From Streptomyces sp. SAI-135 (GTDB lineage: Bacteria; Actinomycetota; Actinomycetes; Streptomycetales; Streptomycetaceae): a DNA stretch of 64,000 nt. The stretch spans positions 124,001 through 188,000 of the forward strand of contig NZ_JARXYP010000001.1 in assembly GCF_029893805.1 (NCBI RefSeq). The letters run 5' to 3'. Numbering within the stretch: position 1 is the first letter of the stretch; the number at the start of each line of letters is the position of its first letter. The position numbers and the translations under genes were made by a program. The notes below the pieces were generated by a model. The model did not search any database, was not told where the DNA came from, and saw only the letters and a list, made by a program, of their open reading frames with translations. This document shows positions 16,840 through 25,945 of this stretch, one piece after another.

Positions 16840-17560
16840 GGGGGTGTCGAGGGGCAGACCGGTCCCGGCTATGAACCCGTCGAGGGTGTCAGGTCGGTAC
16901 TGCAGGCGCTTGAGTCAGTTGCGGCACGAGCTGCTCAAGACGGACGAGGGCGACGACGGCGGGGTTGATCAGACTGCGTCTGACGTCTGCTCACCTTCGA
17001 CCGGGTTCAGATCGGACGAGTACGCGGGAAGCAGGAACACCGTCAGCATCGTCTTGGAGACGTGAGTGTTGAGCCGGTCCCACACCAGCACGATGGGTGC
17101 CTTGACCAGCTGGTGGACGCCGTCCAGGAGGGCGATGTGGTCGCGCTCGCTCATGCTGCCCCGCGTGCCTTTGCCCGCGGGACGGGTGAGCAGGCGGTGG
17201 CACAGCCGGGTGCGGGAACCCGAGCGCCAGGCGATCAGCCCGGCCATCGACAGGCGTCCCGCGCGTCGTCCGCTTACGGTGACGACCGGGGTGTGGCCTC
17301 GCCGGCCCCCGGTGCGTCCTTTGGGCGGCCTGCGGGTGAAGCCCGCCTCGTCCTCGAAGCAGATGTAAATCCCGCAGGCAGCCCGGGCCCTTTTACCTCC
17401 GGAGTGAAACCGAGCCGACGCATCAACCTCGTTGCGCCCGAGACGCTGTGGGAGACGTGGAACTTCCTGCCGATCAGCGTGGCCCCCGTGCCCTCTGCGC
17501 GGCGAACCGCTGGCGAGGGCAAGCCCAATGCCGCTGTTGGCTGGAATCTCAGGCGCCTGC
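16840..17560 (-). pseudogene. IS630-family transposase, decayed
   Basis: Several frames carry IS630-type pieces in order on the reverse strand: GTGATLIGRKFHVSHSVSGA then TRLMRRLGFTPEVKGPG (17400-17520), ICFEDEAGF-type region replaced by GFTSASRTRRASPAG, then IVLVWDRLNTHVSKTMLTVF and LLPAYSSDLNPVEG with the catalytic Asp and Glu (about 17000-17120), and C-terminal traces near 16850-16950 including YRPDTLDGFIAGTGL. Multiple frameshifts. Its 5' end touches the stop of the peptidase gene at 17549. Confidence 0.7.
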
Positions 17561-19639
17561 GCTTGCAGCGGGCGGGGTCATGGCGAGTCGCCGCATGAGG
17601 AAGGACAGCCAGTAGGTCGTGTGCAAGACCGCTTCGGAGCGGCGGGTCGACAGGCCGTGGCCGACGCCGTCCCAGATGCGGGTGAGGACCGGGGTGTCGG
17701 GGTCGGCGGCCGCCTGGATGCGGGCGACGCCCTTGCGGATCTGACCCGGCCGGCACGCGGTGTCAGCGGCGCCGGCGTGGACGTAGAGCCAGGGGTAGCG
17801 GACGCCCTCCTCGACTCTCTGATACGCCGACATCCGCGCCAGGTGGTGGACCTCCTCCGAGGTGTCGAAGCCGCCGAACTCAGCGGGGACGGCGAACTTT
17901 CCGTACGGGTCACGGTGCGCCATGACCAGGTCGAGGACCGGACACTGGGCCACCACGGCCGCCCACAGCTCGGGGCGCTGGACGTAGGCCGCGCACGCCA
18001 TGATGCCGCCGTTGCTCCACCCCGTGACCGCCAGCCGGCCGGTGGTGGTGACGCCGGTGGACAGCAGGTGCTCGGCGACGGCGTAGAGATCGTCGAAGCT
18101 GTTCTGCTTGCGGTCGAGGCGTCCGGCGTCGGCCCAGTCGCTGCCCAGGTCGCTGCCGCCGCGCTGGTGCGAGAGGACCAGGGCGCCGCCGGAGGCGACG
18201 AAGGCGGCCAGTGGACCCGGGTACTGCGGCGGCCAGGCCACCCGGCCGCCGCCGTAGGCGGTGATGAGGGTCGGCAGCGGCTCGGTGCCGTCGGCGCCCG
18301 CGGGCAGGATCAGGTGGTACGGCACCTGGGTGCCGTCGGCGGAGGAGGCCCAGCGCAGCGACACGGTGGCACCGGGCAGTTCAGCCCGCGGCGGCCGCAG
18401 CGTCTCGATGTGCCCGGTGCCCGGCCGGTAGCGGTACAGGCCCGGGGAGGTGAGCGGGGTGGAGTGGAGAAAGACGAAGTCGTCGGGGTGACCGTCGGGG
18501 GTGAGCGCGTTGTGCGACAGGGCGTCGTTGGGGAAGGCGCCCGGGCCGGACAGCGGCACCTCCTCCAGCTCTGTGCCGTCGCGGTCGAAGATCCAGGCTC
18601 TGGCCTCGGTGTCCACCGAGCCGGAGAGAGCCAGCTGCTCGCCGACGACCCGAACATGGCTGAGCACCCGCTGCGACTCCGGCACGATCTCCTGCCAGGT
18701 GGCGGGGTCACCGGGAGTCGTGCTGTCGAAGGGGATGGACACCAGCCGCCCGCGGGGTGCGCCGTGGTTGGTGACGGCAAGGTAGCGGTCGCCGTCGATC
18801 ACGCCGACGACGATGGCGTCGACGTCCTGCACGAAGGGGCGCCAGGCGCGCTCCGGGAGTTCGCAGACGTAGCGCGGCAGGGCGAACACGCTGGTGGCGA
18901 CCGCGTACCTGCCGGCCGGGTCCACCTGCACGAGGGGGATGTCGGGGGCATCCACCGCCTCCGGGGCGAGCGGGGCCCCGGCGCCGACGCGGTGGTAGTA
19001 GACGGGGAAGGAGTAGGCGTCGCCTGCCGGGTCGGCGGCGGTGCAGAAGAAGCCGGCGCTGTCGGGCGTCCACTGCGGGACTGCCATAAGACCGTGGCAG
19101 CGGTGCGGGATGGCGTCCGGCAGGAGTTCGCCGGTGTCGGTGGCGTACAGGCGGAATTCGCCCTGCTCTCCGCCGTCCGTGCAGACCCCGGCGAGGACCA
19201 TCGTGCCGTCCGGGGAGGGAGCGATCCAGAAGACCGCGTGTGCGCCGTCGCTGCGGGGGTCGTACACGACCTTGCCCGCTTCCTCCAGGGTGTCGCAGAC
19301 CGTGACCACGGCGGCGTCCGGGTAGTCGGGGCCGCCGTCCCCGGCCGAGCGGTCGAGGCGGAACCAGCGCCCGCCGGCGAACACCGGGGTGGGGTCGGTC
19401 ATCCAGTGGGGGGAGCCGTTGCCGTCGGCGGCGCAGTGGTCGACCAGCTGCCGCAGGCGCTCGAAGTGCGGCCAGTCCCGCACCTTCTCGTCGGTGAGCC
19501 GGTTCTGCGCCTGCTGCCATGCCTGGGTCTCGTCGGTGTCCTCCTCCAGCCAGCGGTAGGGGTCGGGGAAGCTGACGCCGGATACGGTTTCCTGCGCGTG
19601 TCCGGTGCGGGTGGGCGGGTAGTTGAGCGGTCGCTTCAT
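17549..19639 (-). CDS. Prolyl oligopeptidase (S9A)
   Basis: The 696-aa length and layout fit S9A prolyl endopeptidases: N-terminal YPPTRTGHAQETVSGVSFPD then PYRWLEEDTDETQAWQQAQN (the DPYRWLE signature), a seven-bladed propeller of about 330 residues, then the alpha/beta hydrolase domain. Catalytic residues are visible: Ser in GRLAVTGWSNGGIMACA, Asp in HAGAADTACRP and His in DGVGHGL. ALVLSHQRGGSDLGSDW is the family's R-G-G-x-x-x-G segment before the nucleophile. No signal peptide, so cytosolic cleavage of proline peptides is expected. It is 33 bp downstream of the S9C gene and probably in one operon with the FAD enzyme. Confidence 0.9.
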   Translation of the reverse strand: MKRPLNYPPTRTGHAQETVSGVSFPDPYRWLEEDTDETQAWQQAQNRLTDEKVRDWPHFERLRQLVDHCAADGNGSPHWMTDPTPVFAGGRWFRLDRSAGDGGPDYPDAAVVTVCDTLEEAGKVVYDPRSDGAHAVFWIAPSPDGTMVLAGVCTDGGEQGEFRLYATDTGELLPDAIPHRCHGLMAVPQWTPDSAGFFCTAADPAGDAYSFPVYYHRVGAGAPLAPEAVDAPDIPLVQVDPAGRYAVATSVFALPRYVCELPERAWRPFVQDVDAIVVGVIDGDRYLAVTNHGAPRGRLVSIPFDSTTPGDPATWQEIVPESQRVLSHVRVVGEQLALSGSVDTEARAWIFDRDGTELEEVPLSGPGAFPNDALSHNALTPDGHPDDFVFLHSTPLTSPGLYRYRPGTGHIETLRPPRAELPGATVSLRWASSADGTQVPYHLILPAGADGTEPLPTLITAYGGGRVAWPPQYPGPLAAFVASGGALVLSHQRGGSDLGSDWADAGRLDRKQNSFDDLYAVAEHLLSTGVTTTGRLAVTGWSNGGIMACAAYVQRPELWAAVVAQCPVLDLVMAHRDPYGKFAVPAEFGGFDTSEEVHHLARMSAYQRVEEGVRYPWLYVHAGAADTACRPGQIRKGVARIQAAADPDTPVLTRIWDGVGHGLSTRRSEAVLHTTYWLSFLMRRLAMTPPAASAGA

Positions 19640-19672
19640 GGCGGTGCGTCTCCTGCCGGTTGTTCGGGGGCT

Positions 19673-21655
19673 TCAGGGGCGGGCGGGCATGTGCCGTTCG
19701 AACCAGTCGAGGGCGCGGGTGAGGAAGTCGGCGACCGCCGGATGGCTGCGCACCCCGTGCCCCTCCTGGGGGTAGATCAGCAGCGTCGATTCGATGCCCT
19801 GGGCGCGGAGCGCCTGGTGGAACTCGCGTGCCTGCCCGGGCGGCGTGCAGCGGTCCTTGGCACCGGCGACGACGAGGCAGGGGGTGCGCGCCTTGTGGGC
19901 GTGGAAGACGGGGCTGCGGGTGTGAGCGGACGAGCCGGGCTCGGCGAGGTCAGCCTTCAGGAAGGAATTGCCCCACTCGCCGATGTTGCTGGTCAGCGAC
20001 TGGCTGTACCAGTTGGTGACGGGTGAGACGGGGACCGACGCCGCGAACCGGGTGTCCTGGGTGACCAGCCAGGACGACATGAAGCCGCCGTAGCTGCCGC
20101 CGATGAGGCCGATGCGGTCAGGCTGGACGGTCCCTTCGTCGACGAGGTGGTCGATGCCCGCCAGGATGTCATGGGCGTCGGCGCCCCCCATGTCGCCGAC
20201 CACCTGCCGGGCGAACTCCTGGCCGCGCCCGGAGCTGCCCCGGGGGTTGGGGCTGAGCACGGCGTAGCCACGCGAGACGAGCAGCGGCACCCACGGGTAG
20301 TTCATCGACCACGTGTTGCGGTAGCCCCAGACCGGGCCGCCGTGGATGCTGACGACGAGCGGGAAGGGCCCCGGCCCCCCGGGAGTGCACAGCACGCCCT
20401 CGATCTCCAGGCCGTCCGGGGCCACCCAGGACAGCGGGCGGGCGGTGCCCGCCACGGAACGCAGGTAGTCGGTACCGGGGTGGGCGGTGGAGGCAAGCAC
20501 CCGTTCGCCGCGGGCGTCGGCCAGGACGAGCTGCTGGGGCAGGTCGTAGGACTCCCGCACGGTCAGGAGGCTGCCGTCGGTGGTGAAGCGGCCCGCGGGC
20601 AGGGGCGTGGCGCCGCCGCAGGCGAGCGAGGTGGAGAGGACCTCCGTCATGCTGCCGTCGCGCGGATCGATGATGCCGGCGACGGAGTCGAGGTGTCGCA
20701 GGCCGAAGAATCCCAGGCGGTCGGCATCGATCCACTGCAAGGCGGTGACGTCCGTGCCGCCGGCCTCGGCCGTCCGCGACCGGCCCGTGGCGATGTCGAT
20801 GAGGACGAGGTCTCCGGCGACGATCCATCGGTCGCTGCACACGGCCCGTACGACGGCCGCGGTGGCGCCGTCCGGGGACCCGGCGGGCACGCCGAGCTGG
20901 ACGTCGCTGTGATACAGCTCCCGGCAGGAGCCGTCGGCGAGGTCGATCAAGCGCAGCGTGGCCCCGTACCAGGAGTCCTCGTCCGCCCCCTCGGACGCCA
21001 CGGCCAGGACGTGTCCGGGACCGCACCAGTTCGCCTCCCAGCAGTTCACGCCCTCGGGCGAGATCTGCCGCACCTCGCCGGTGTCGAGGCTGTACTGCCA
21101 CAGGCTGCGGAGCCCGCCGCCGACGCCGGTCTCGACCAGCGGCTGCCAGGACCGGTCCGGCTCCGGGGAGGCCGTGCCCACGGTCGCCGAGCCCTGGCTG
21201 CCCGCCAGATCGGCATCGAGGGGCGCGACGCCGAGCAGGATGGCGCGCCCGTCTGGGGACCAGTGCGCGTACTCGACGCTGCCGGGTACGGCGGGGGCGG
21301 CGACGGCCTCGCCGAGGCGGTCGGCAGCGAGCAGGTGCAGCTGGAAGCGGTGCGGGGTGCCCCGGTCGGAAAGGAAGGCGAGGGTGCTGCCGTCCGGGGA
21401 GTGGGAGGCGCCGTGCGCCGAGCCGTGTGCGGCGGAGACGGGTACCAGGCGCCCCTCCTCGGCGGTGTAGACGGCGGTGCGCGGAAGACCTTCGAGGGCG
21501 TCGAGGACGACTCCGGTGACGGTGACATGCCGGCCGTCGGCGGTGATGTGCGCTTCGCGCAGCGCGTGCGGTGTGCCGAAGGCCGGCTGGTGCAGGCGGC
21601 GCAGATGCTCCTCGACGGCACTGCGGGACGTCGTCTTCGCGGACCCGGTTTCCAT
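19673..21655 (-). CDS. S9C-type acylaminoacyl/prolyl peptidase
   Basis: The ATG at 21655 follows AGGGAGAG; 660 aa. Propeller repeats appear as SHSPDGSTLAFLSDRG, AHWSPDGRAILLG and VPAGSPDGATAAVV (TolB-like). The C-terminal hydrolase domain has VVSIHGGPVWGYRNTWSMNY (oxyanion-hole HGGP), nucleophile Ser in GLIGGSYGGFMSSW, Asp in VVAGAKDRCTPPGQAREFHQ and His in IYPQEGHGV. Such enzymes remove residues or dipeptides, often next to proline, from peptides. Cytosolic by lack of signal. Lies between the FAD oxidoreductase (48 bp upstream) and the S9A peptidase, so I infer a peptide-degrading operon. Confidence 0.9.
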   Translation of the reverse strand: METGSAKTTSRSAVEEHLRRLHQPAFGTPHALREAHITADGRHVTVTGVVLDALEGLPRTAVYTAEEGRLVPVSAAHGSAHGASHSPDGSTLAFLSDRGTPHRFQLHLLAADRLGEAVAAPAVPGSVEYAHWSPDGRAILLGVAPLDADLAGSQGSATVGTASPEPDRSWQPLVETGVGGGLRSLWQYSLDTGEVRQISPEGVNCWEANWCGPGHVLAVASEGADEDSWYGATLRLIDLADGSCRELYHSDVQLGVPAGSPDGATAAVVRAVCSDRWIVAGDLVLIDIATGRSRTAEAGGTDVTALQWIDADRLGFFGLRHLDSVAGIIDPRDGSMTEVLSTSLACGGATPLPAGRFTTDGSLLTVRESYDLPQQLVLADARGERVLASTAHPGTDYLRSVAGTARPLSWVAPDGLEIEGVLCTPGGPGPFPLVVSIHGGPVWGYRNTWSMNYPWVPLLVSRGYAVLSPNPRGSSGRGQEFARQVVGDMGGADAHDILAGIDHLVDEGTVQPDRIGLIGGSYGGFMSSWLVTQDTRFAASVPVSPVTNWYSQSLTSNIGEWGNSFLKADLAEPGSSAHTRSPVFHAHKARTPCLVVAGAKDRCTPPGQAREFHQALRAQGIESTLLIYPQEGHGVRSHPAVADFLTRALDWFERHMPARP

Positions 21656-21703
21656 GGCTCTCCCTTGGTGAATGTGGGGGCGAGGGGACTGCTCCGCCGG
21701 AGG

Positions 21704-23008
21704 TCAGCCAAGGACGGTGCCGGTAGAACCCGACGGCTGCCGGCGACGCGAGAAGGCGCCGAGCCCGATGCGCTGGCCGGTGTGCTCGGCGGTGTGAACG
21801 AGAGGCTCTCGGTCGTGGTCGTGCCCGGCCTCGACGCCGTGGATCAGCGTGGCCATGAGGCGTCCGACCAGCGGAGCGTTCTTGAACTGGTTTCCGCTGG
21901 TGCCGATCGCCACGTAGAAGCCGTCCAGGCCGGTGCGGTCGTAGACGGGCGTCCAGTCGTCGCTGACGTCGTACACTCCCGCCACTCCGCTGGGCCGGTT
22001 GGGCACGCCCAGGCCGGGCAGTCTGCGGGCCGCCCGCATCACCTGCGTGCGGAACTGCGGAGCGGAGACGTGGGGGCGGCCGTCCTCGGGACGCTCCAGC
22101 CACTCCAGCGGATCGCACTCCGGCTCCACCCCGCCGACCAGCAGGAACTCCCTGCCCTCGGGCCGCAGATACGTGCCGAGGTCCATGTCCGCGATGACCG
22201 GACCGCTCGCGCCGCCGGGGTGGTAGCCGGGCGGCGCCGCTACGAGGTGCACCTCCTGGCGCAGCGGCCGCACGCCCACCGTGAAGTCGTCGCCGACCCC
22301 CGCAAGCCGGTTCAACTGCCCCGACCAAGGGCCGGCCGCGTTGACGACGACGCGGGAGTGCAGTTCCGTGCCGTCGTGGAGCCGGACGCCGCAGACCCTG
22401 CCGCGCGCCTGCAGGACCGCGGCCACTTGGGCCCTCCACTGGAAGGCGGCGCCGTGGCGGCGTGCGGCGGCGGCAAGGTTCGCCGCGGCCAGCTGCGGGT
22501 CGTTGACGAAGCCGCCCTCCGGGGTGAACAGCGCGCCGAGGCGGCCGTGCGGCCCTTCGAAGAAGGCATCGTCGTCCACCGGCCGGGGCGGCCAGTAGCG
22601 CCCGGTGTCCACCGCGGGCAGCCGCGCGGCCAGCATGTCGGCGTCCCACTCCTCGTAGCCGACGCCGACCTCGTCGAAGTGCCGGGTGAACAGGGCGCGC
22701 GGCGCCATCTCCACATCGAGCAGAGCGACCCCGCAGCCGTGGAACACGGCCAGCTGCTCGTCCGCGGGCGCCTCAAGGTGATCGCGCCACGCCTCCCAGG
22801 AGTGCCGGGACTCCCAGGCCGCGGCCACCCCTTCCCGCGTCGGATAGGTGAACCGCACCACCGCGCTGGAGGCGCTGGTGGAGCCGTGGCCCGGACCGGC
22901 GAGCTTGTCGACGACGTTGACGCGCAGTCCGCCGCGCGCCAGCTCCAGGGCGATCGACGAACCGATCACGCCGGCGCCGACGACCACCGCATCCGCGGAC
23001 GTCCACAC
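21704..23008 (-). CDS. FAD-dependent amine/amino-acid oxidoreductase (DAO family)
   Basis: I start at GTG 23008, because a perfect anti-16S sequence GGAGGTGATCC sits 5-8 nt before it; a GTG at 23017 falls inside that site. The 434-aa protein opens with the dinucleotide motif DAVVVGAGVIGSSIALELAR (GxGxxGxxxA) and continues GSTSASSAVVRFTYP, typical of DAO/sarcosine-oxidase-like enzymes. RVVVNAAGPWSGQLNRLAGV and YVAIGTSGNQFKNAPLVGRL are the conserved FAD-binding middle and C-terminal motifs. Likely oxidises an N-methylated or cyclic amino acid such as a proline derivative freed by the two peptidases. Divergent from the PucR gene. Confidence 0.85.
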   Translation of the reverse strand: MWTSADAVVVGAGVIGSSIALELARGGLRVNVVDKLAGPGHGSTSASSAVVRFTYPTREGVAAAWESRHSWEAWRDHLEAPADEQLAVFHGCGVALLDVEMAPRALFTRHFDEVGVGYEEWDADMLAARLPAVDTGRYWPPRPVDDDAFFEGPHGRLGALFTPEGGFVNDPQLAAANLAAAARRHGAAFQWRAQVAAVLQARGRVCGVRLHDGTELHSRVVVNAAGPWSGQLNRLAGVGDDFTVGVRPLRQEVHLVAAPPGYHPGGASGPVIADMDLGTYLRPEGREFLLVGGVEPECDPLEWLERPEDGRPHVSAPQFRTQVMRAARRLPGLGVPNRPSGVAGVYDVSDDWTPVYDRTGLDGFYVAIGTSGNQFKNAPLVGRLMATLIHGVEAGHDHDREPLVHTAEHTGQRIGLGAFSRRRQPSGSTGTVLG

Positions 23009-23171
23009 AGGGATCACCTCCGTACCGGGCTGCCCCTGGCAGTCCTTCCTCCTGCCCCCGGAACGCTACGCACACCCAGGGCCTCTGACCCGCAACGTCC
23101 GTCGCCCCTCCACCGGTGTTCGTGCGACATCGGTAGGGCCGGCCTCCGGGCCGGACCGGTAACCTGCGGCC

Positions 23172-24398
23172 ATGGCGACCGACATGCAGCAGTTGGTGGA
23201 CGCGCTCGGCGCCCGGCTGGGGCGCTCCGTGGCCGTGGACGACCGCTGGATCCGGCTCGTGGCGCACAGCACCCATCACGGCGAGGCCGACGCCGCACGC
23301 ATCGAGTCCCTCATGCAGCGGGAGGTGTCGAGTGAGCTCGCCGCTCACGTGGCCGCCGCGGGCGCCGCGAGGGCCACGGATCTGTTCACCGTCCCGCCGC
23401 GCCCGGAGATCGGCGTCGCCGTCGCCCGCTACGGCATGCCGATCCGGCACCACGACGCCCTGCTCGGCTACCTCTGGCTCACCGCCAACGAAGGGCCGGC
23501 CGGCCCCCGGGAGGCCGATGCCCTGCGGGCGGCCGCCCGTCAGGCCGCGCTGATCCTCCACGGGGAACACCTGCGCGACGAGATCGCCCGGGGCCGCGAG
23601 CGGGAACTGGTGCGCGACCTCGTCGCCGAGAACCCTGTCCTGCGCGCCGAGGCCGCCCAGACGGTCATCGAGGAGGAACTCGCCATGGCCGGCCGCACCG
23701 TGGCCGTCGTCGCGATCCCCGCCGATGGGCCGGGCGAACCGCTGCCGCAGGAGCGGCGGCTCGTCCTGCACCTGGCCGTCGAGCACATCCGCCGCCAGGC
23801 CGCCCCCGGGAGTGTCCTGTCCCTGGTCCGCCCCGACCACGCCCTGGTCCTCAGCATCCACCCCAGGGCCGGCGACGAGCGCGCGGCAGCGGGCGCCGAA
23901 GAACTGGCGGGGGCGCTGGGCCGGCGCCTGCATGAGGAGTCGTCACCCCGCCGGGCAGCGGCCTTCCGCGTCGGAGTCGGCCAAGTCGCCCGCGGGCTCA
24001 CCGGCGCCGCCACCACGTACCTCGAGGCAATGCACGCCGCGGAGGTCGCCCGCAGGACGGGCAGCGGCGAAGCAGTGACCGTCTACAGCCGCCTGGGCAT
24101 CTACGCGCTCCTCGCCAGGCTTCCGCCCTCCGAACTCGCCGAGAGCGTGCCCGCGAGCCTCCGCACACTGCTGCACCCGCGCTCCGGCGACCCCGAGCTG
24201 GCAGAAACCCTCACCGCCTATCTCGACGCCGCGGGCGACACCGGGCGCTCCGCGGCACGGCTGCACATCCACCGCTCCACGCTCTACCACCGCCTGCGTC
24301 GCATCGAGGTTCTCACCGGCCTGTCCCTCTCCCACGGCAACGACCGTCTGACCGCCCACCTCGCCGTCAAGATCGCTCAACTTCGGCTGCTGGACTGA
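23172..24398 (+). CDS. PucR-family transcriptional regulator
   Basis: A 408-aa regulator with an N-terminal sensory part (GRSVAVDDRWIRLVAHSTHH, MPIRHHDALLGYLWLTANEG, GAF-like), a central GGDEF-like CdaR region (FRVGVGQVARGLTGAATTYL with EAMHAAEVARRTG), and a C-terminal PucR helix-turn-helix (AARLHIHRSTLYHRLRRIEV then LTGLSLSHGNDRLTAHLAVK). PucR-type activators control purine, proline (PruR/PrnR-like) or other nitrogen-source genes. Divergent from the FAD oxidoreductase and peptidase operon, so it probably senses an amino acid or peptide and activates them. The stop overlaps the convergent thioesterase remnant by 31 nt. Confidence 0.88.
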   Translation: MATDMQQLVDALGARLGRSVAVDDRWIRLVAHSTHHGEADAARIESLMQREVSSELAAHVAAAGAARATDLFTVPPRPEIGVAVARYGMPIRHHDALLGYLWLTANEGPAGPREADALRAAARQAALILHGEHLRDEIARGRERELVRDLVAENPVLRAEAAQTVIEEELAMAGRTVAVVAIPADGPGEPLPQERRLVLHLAVEHIRRQAAPGSVLSLVRPDHALVLSIHPRAGDERAAAGAEELAGALGRRLHEESSPRRAAAFRVGVGQVARGLTGAATTYLEAMHAAEVARRTGSGEAVTVYSRLGIYALLARLPPSELAESVPASLRTLLHPRSGDPELAETLTAYLDAAGDTGRSAARLHIHRSTLYHRLRRIEVLTGLSLSHGNDRLTAHLAVKIAQLRLLD

Positions 24399-24817
24399 CG
24401 GATCCGCCGCCGTCGCGGATGACTCGGCTGCGGCCCCTGTACTCGGCAACGACTGTCTCGCCGCGCAGGACGGTCACGTCATGGATCCCGCTGCGCCCGT
24501 GCCTGAGGCGTTCGCGGGCGGTAGCCGTCAGGACCTCCCCCTCCCGGGCCGGAGCCATGAAGGACACGTCGGCGCCCGCAGCGACCGTCACCGGCCGGTG
24601 GCTGTTGCAGGCACAGGCGAACGCTGTGTCAGCGAGGACGAGACGTAGTCTCCGTGGGCGATGCCGTGGCCGTTGACCATGGCGCAGTCACCGTCATCCG
24701 GGCCACCGCCGAGTCCTCGCCCGCCGTGAGGAGTTCGATGCAGAAGCCGCGCGAGGCGGCGTCGGCATCGAACATCGCGCGGGCGGGGTCGGCGGGCGGG
24801 CCGCTGTCGTTCGTCAC
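24367..24817 (-). pseudogene. PaaI-type hotdog thioesterase, frameshifted
   Basis: GTG at 24817 with AGGAGG upstream starts MTNDSGPPADPARAMFDADA, SRGFCIELLTAGEDSAVARM. After APM the expected VNGHGIAHG signature is one frame away (near 24683), and LADTAFACACNSHRPVTVAA is in a third frame (near 24640), joining VSFMAPAREGEVLTATARER and HDVTVLRGETVVAEYRGRSR. PaaI enzymes hydrolyse phenylacetate-pathway CoA thioesters. With two frameshifts the gene is probably dead; the catalytic Asp in the HG.ya...D motif region is split between frames. Confidence 0.75.
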
Positions 24818-24914
24818 CGGGCCACCTCCTGGGTGCCGTGGGCGCGCAGGTCGCGGGCGATATCTATCAGTCGGTCAAGGAGATCAGCCTCTGCCTTCGA
24901 CAACTGCGCCAGCC

Positions 24915-25154
24915 CACCCCCGTACGGCCACCGCTGCCGCGGTGGTGGCCGTCCTGCGCCACGCCGAACAGGCCACCAGCGGATACCAGCGGCACCTCAT
25001 CGGCTACGCCGCGGCGAATCTCGACGTGGCCACGTGGGTCGGCCAGGAGTCGGAGGAGGGCCGGCTCCGTCTGACCACCGCGCTCGACTACCTGGTCGGA
25101 GCCACCAGCGGTCCCGCACCGGGGCCTTCCGCCCGTCATGAGTCGACCAGGTAG
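24915..25154 (+). other. Possible fragment of a hypothetical gene
   Basis: The plus frame reads TAAAVVAVLRHAEQATSGYQ, RHLIGYAAANLDVATWVGQE and SEEGRLRLTTALDYLVGATS, a coherent amphipathic sequence with good codon bias, but it has no start codon (a GTA stands where a GTG would fit). It overlaps the convergent gene at 25136 by 19 nt. It may be a truncated orphan. Confidence 0.3.
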
Positions 25155-25375
25155 ACCTTCTCCCCCATCATCAGCGGCGCGTCGGCGGGCCCCTTGATGC
25201 AGGGGCAGCGCCAGATGACCCGGTGTTCCTGACGGCTGGGGTACCACTGCCGCGCCGTGTGCATCCGCACCGGCCACCGGCGGTGGTACACCCGCTTCGT
25301 CTCCCCCGCCGGGTCCGACGGACGGGGTGAGGACGCGGCGAGCCGGATCACTCGTACATCGGGATCATTTGGCAC
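25136..25375 (-). CDS. Small hypothetical protein, 79 aa
   Basis: The frame gives a compact basic protein with HTARQWYPSRQEHRVIWRCP followed by CIKGPADAPLMMGEKVYLVD. The paired Cys in RCPC and the aromatic-rich centre suggest a small folded domain. It begins 10 bp after the stop of the gene at 25386, so the two were probably one operon. Similar small pairs occur in streptomycete mobile regions; function unknown. Confidence 0.5.
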   Translation of the reverse strand: MPNDPDVRVIRLAASSPRPSDPAGETKRVYHRRWPVRMHTARQWYPSRQEHRVIWRCPCIKGPADAPLMMGEKVYLVDS

Positions 25376-25385
25376 AGGCGCGTCA

Positions 25386-25583
25386 TCATTCCGCGGCGGT
25401 TCCGGTGGCGGCCGCAGGCGAGCTGACCGCCTTGATGCCCTGGGAGTTCAGTCGGAGAAAGGCGAACATGTAGCGGCCGACAAAGTCGTCGTACGGGCCC
25501 TCCACCCGGCCGCCGCCCCACTCGCCGGTCTCGGGGACCGGCTTGGCACGCCACTCGCCGCCATACCGTCTCGCCCGGCGCAA
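25386..25583 (-). pseudogene. Hypothetical protein, probably 5'-truncated by IS110
   Basis: The frame reads RYGGEWRAKPVPETGEWGGG then RVEGPYDDFVGRYMFAFLRL, NSQGIKAVSS. It opens close to where IS110 sequence begins (about 25600), so the original start is probably lost. The sequence looks protein-like with good codon bias. It lies directly upstream of the 79-aa gene. No family recognised. Confidence 0.4.
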
Positions 25584-25599
25584 ACGCTCACTGTCGCCG

Positions 25600-25752
25600 T
25601 CGGCGCGACCGCGGTGACTGGCACGCCGCCGCCCAACGCAATCTGTTCAACCGCATGCTGGGAATGCTCCATCACTGCCTGCAACAGCAGATTCCCTACG
25701 ACGAACTCCGAGCCTTCGCCCGCTCCTCGAAGCCACTCCGGCTTGACTCTTA
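25600..25752 (+). pseudogene. IS110-family transposase, C-terminal remnant
   Basis: DWHAAAQRNLFNRMLGMLHH then CLQQQIPYDELRAFA and a stop at 25750-25752 match the end of the IS110 copy at 5235-5443. The bases past the stop (CTTGACTCTTAGCGCCG, then TGAGATGTCTT) align with those after that copy, marking a shared element end. A further IS110 piece starts immediately after. Confidence 0.6.
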
Positions 25753-25933
25753 GCGCCGTGAGATGTCTTCGAAGGTCCTGACCTCGATGCCGGGCGTCGG
25801 TGTCAGGACCGCAGCCCGCATCCTGATCGAGGTCGGCGATGGCAGCACCTTCCCGGCCGCCGGCCACCTCGCCGCCTACGCCGGACTCGCCCCAGCGACC
25901 CGAATTTCAGGGTGGTAAATCCGAGGCGAACAG

Positions 25934-25945
25934 CCCTCAAGGAGA
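25934..25945 (+). repeat. Left target-site duplication of the IS256 element
   Basis: CCCTCAAGGAGA, identical to 27370-27381. In the interrupted IS110 gene this sequence occurs once (codons for ..PSRRG..), so the second copy was made by the insertion. Confidence 0.75.

Noticed and set aside
20147..23335. A 1062-codon plus-strand open frame and similar very long frames (17432-20026 plus, 20169-22649 minus)
   Set aside because: They lie opposite or out of phase with the S9 peptidase and FAD oxidoreductase genes, whose motifs and order are clear; long antisense frames are expected at such GC content and these read as Gly/Arg/Val-rich low-complexity sequence.
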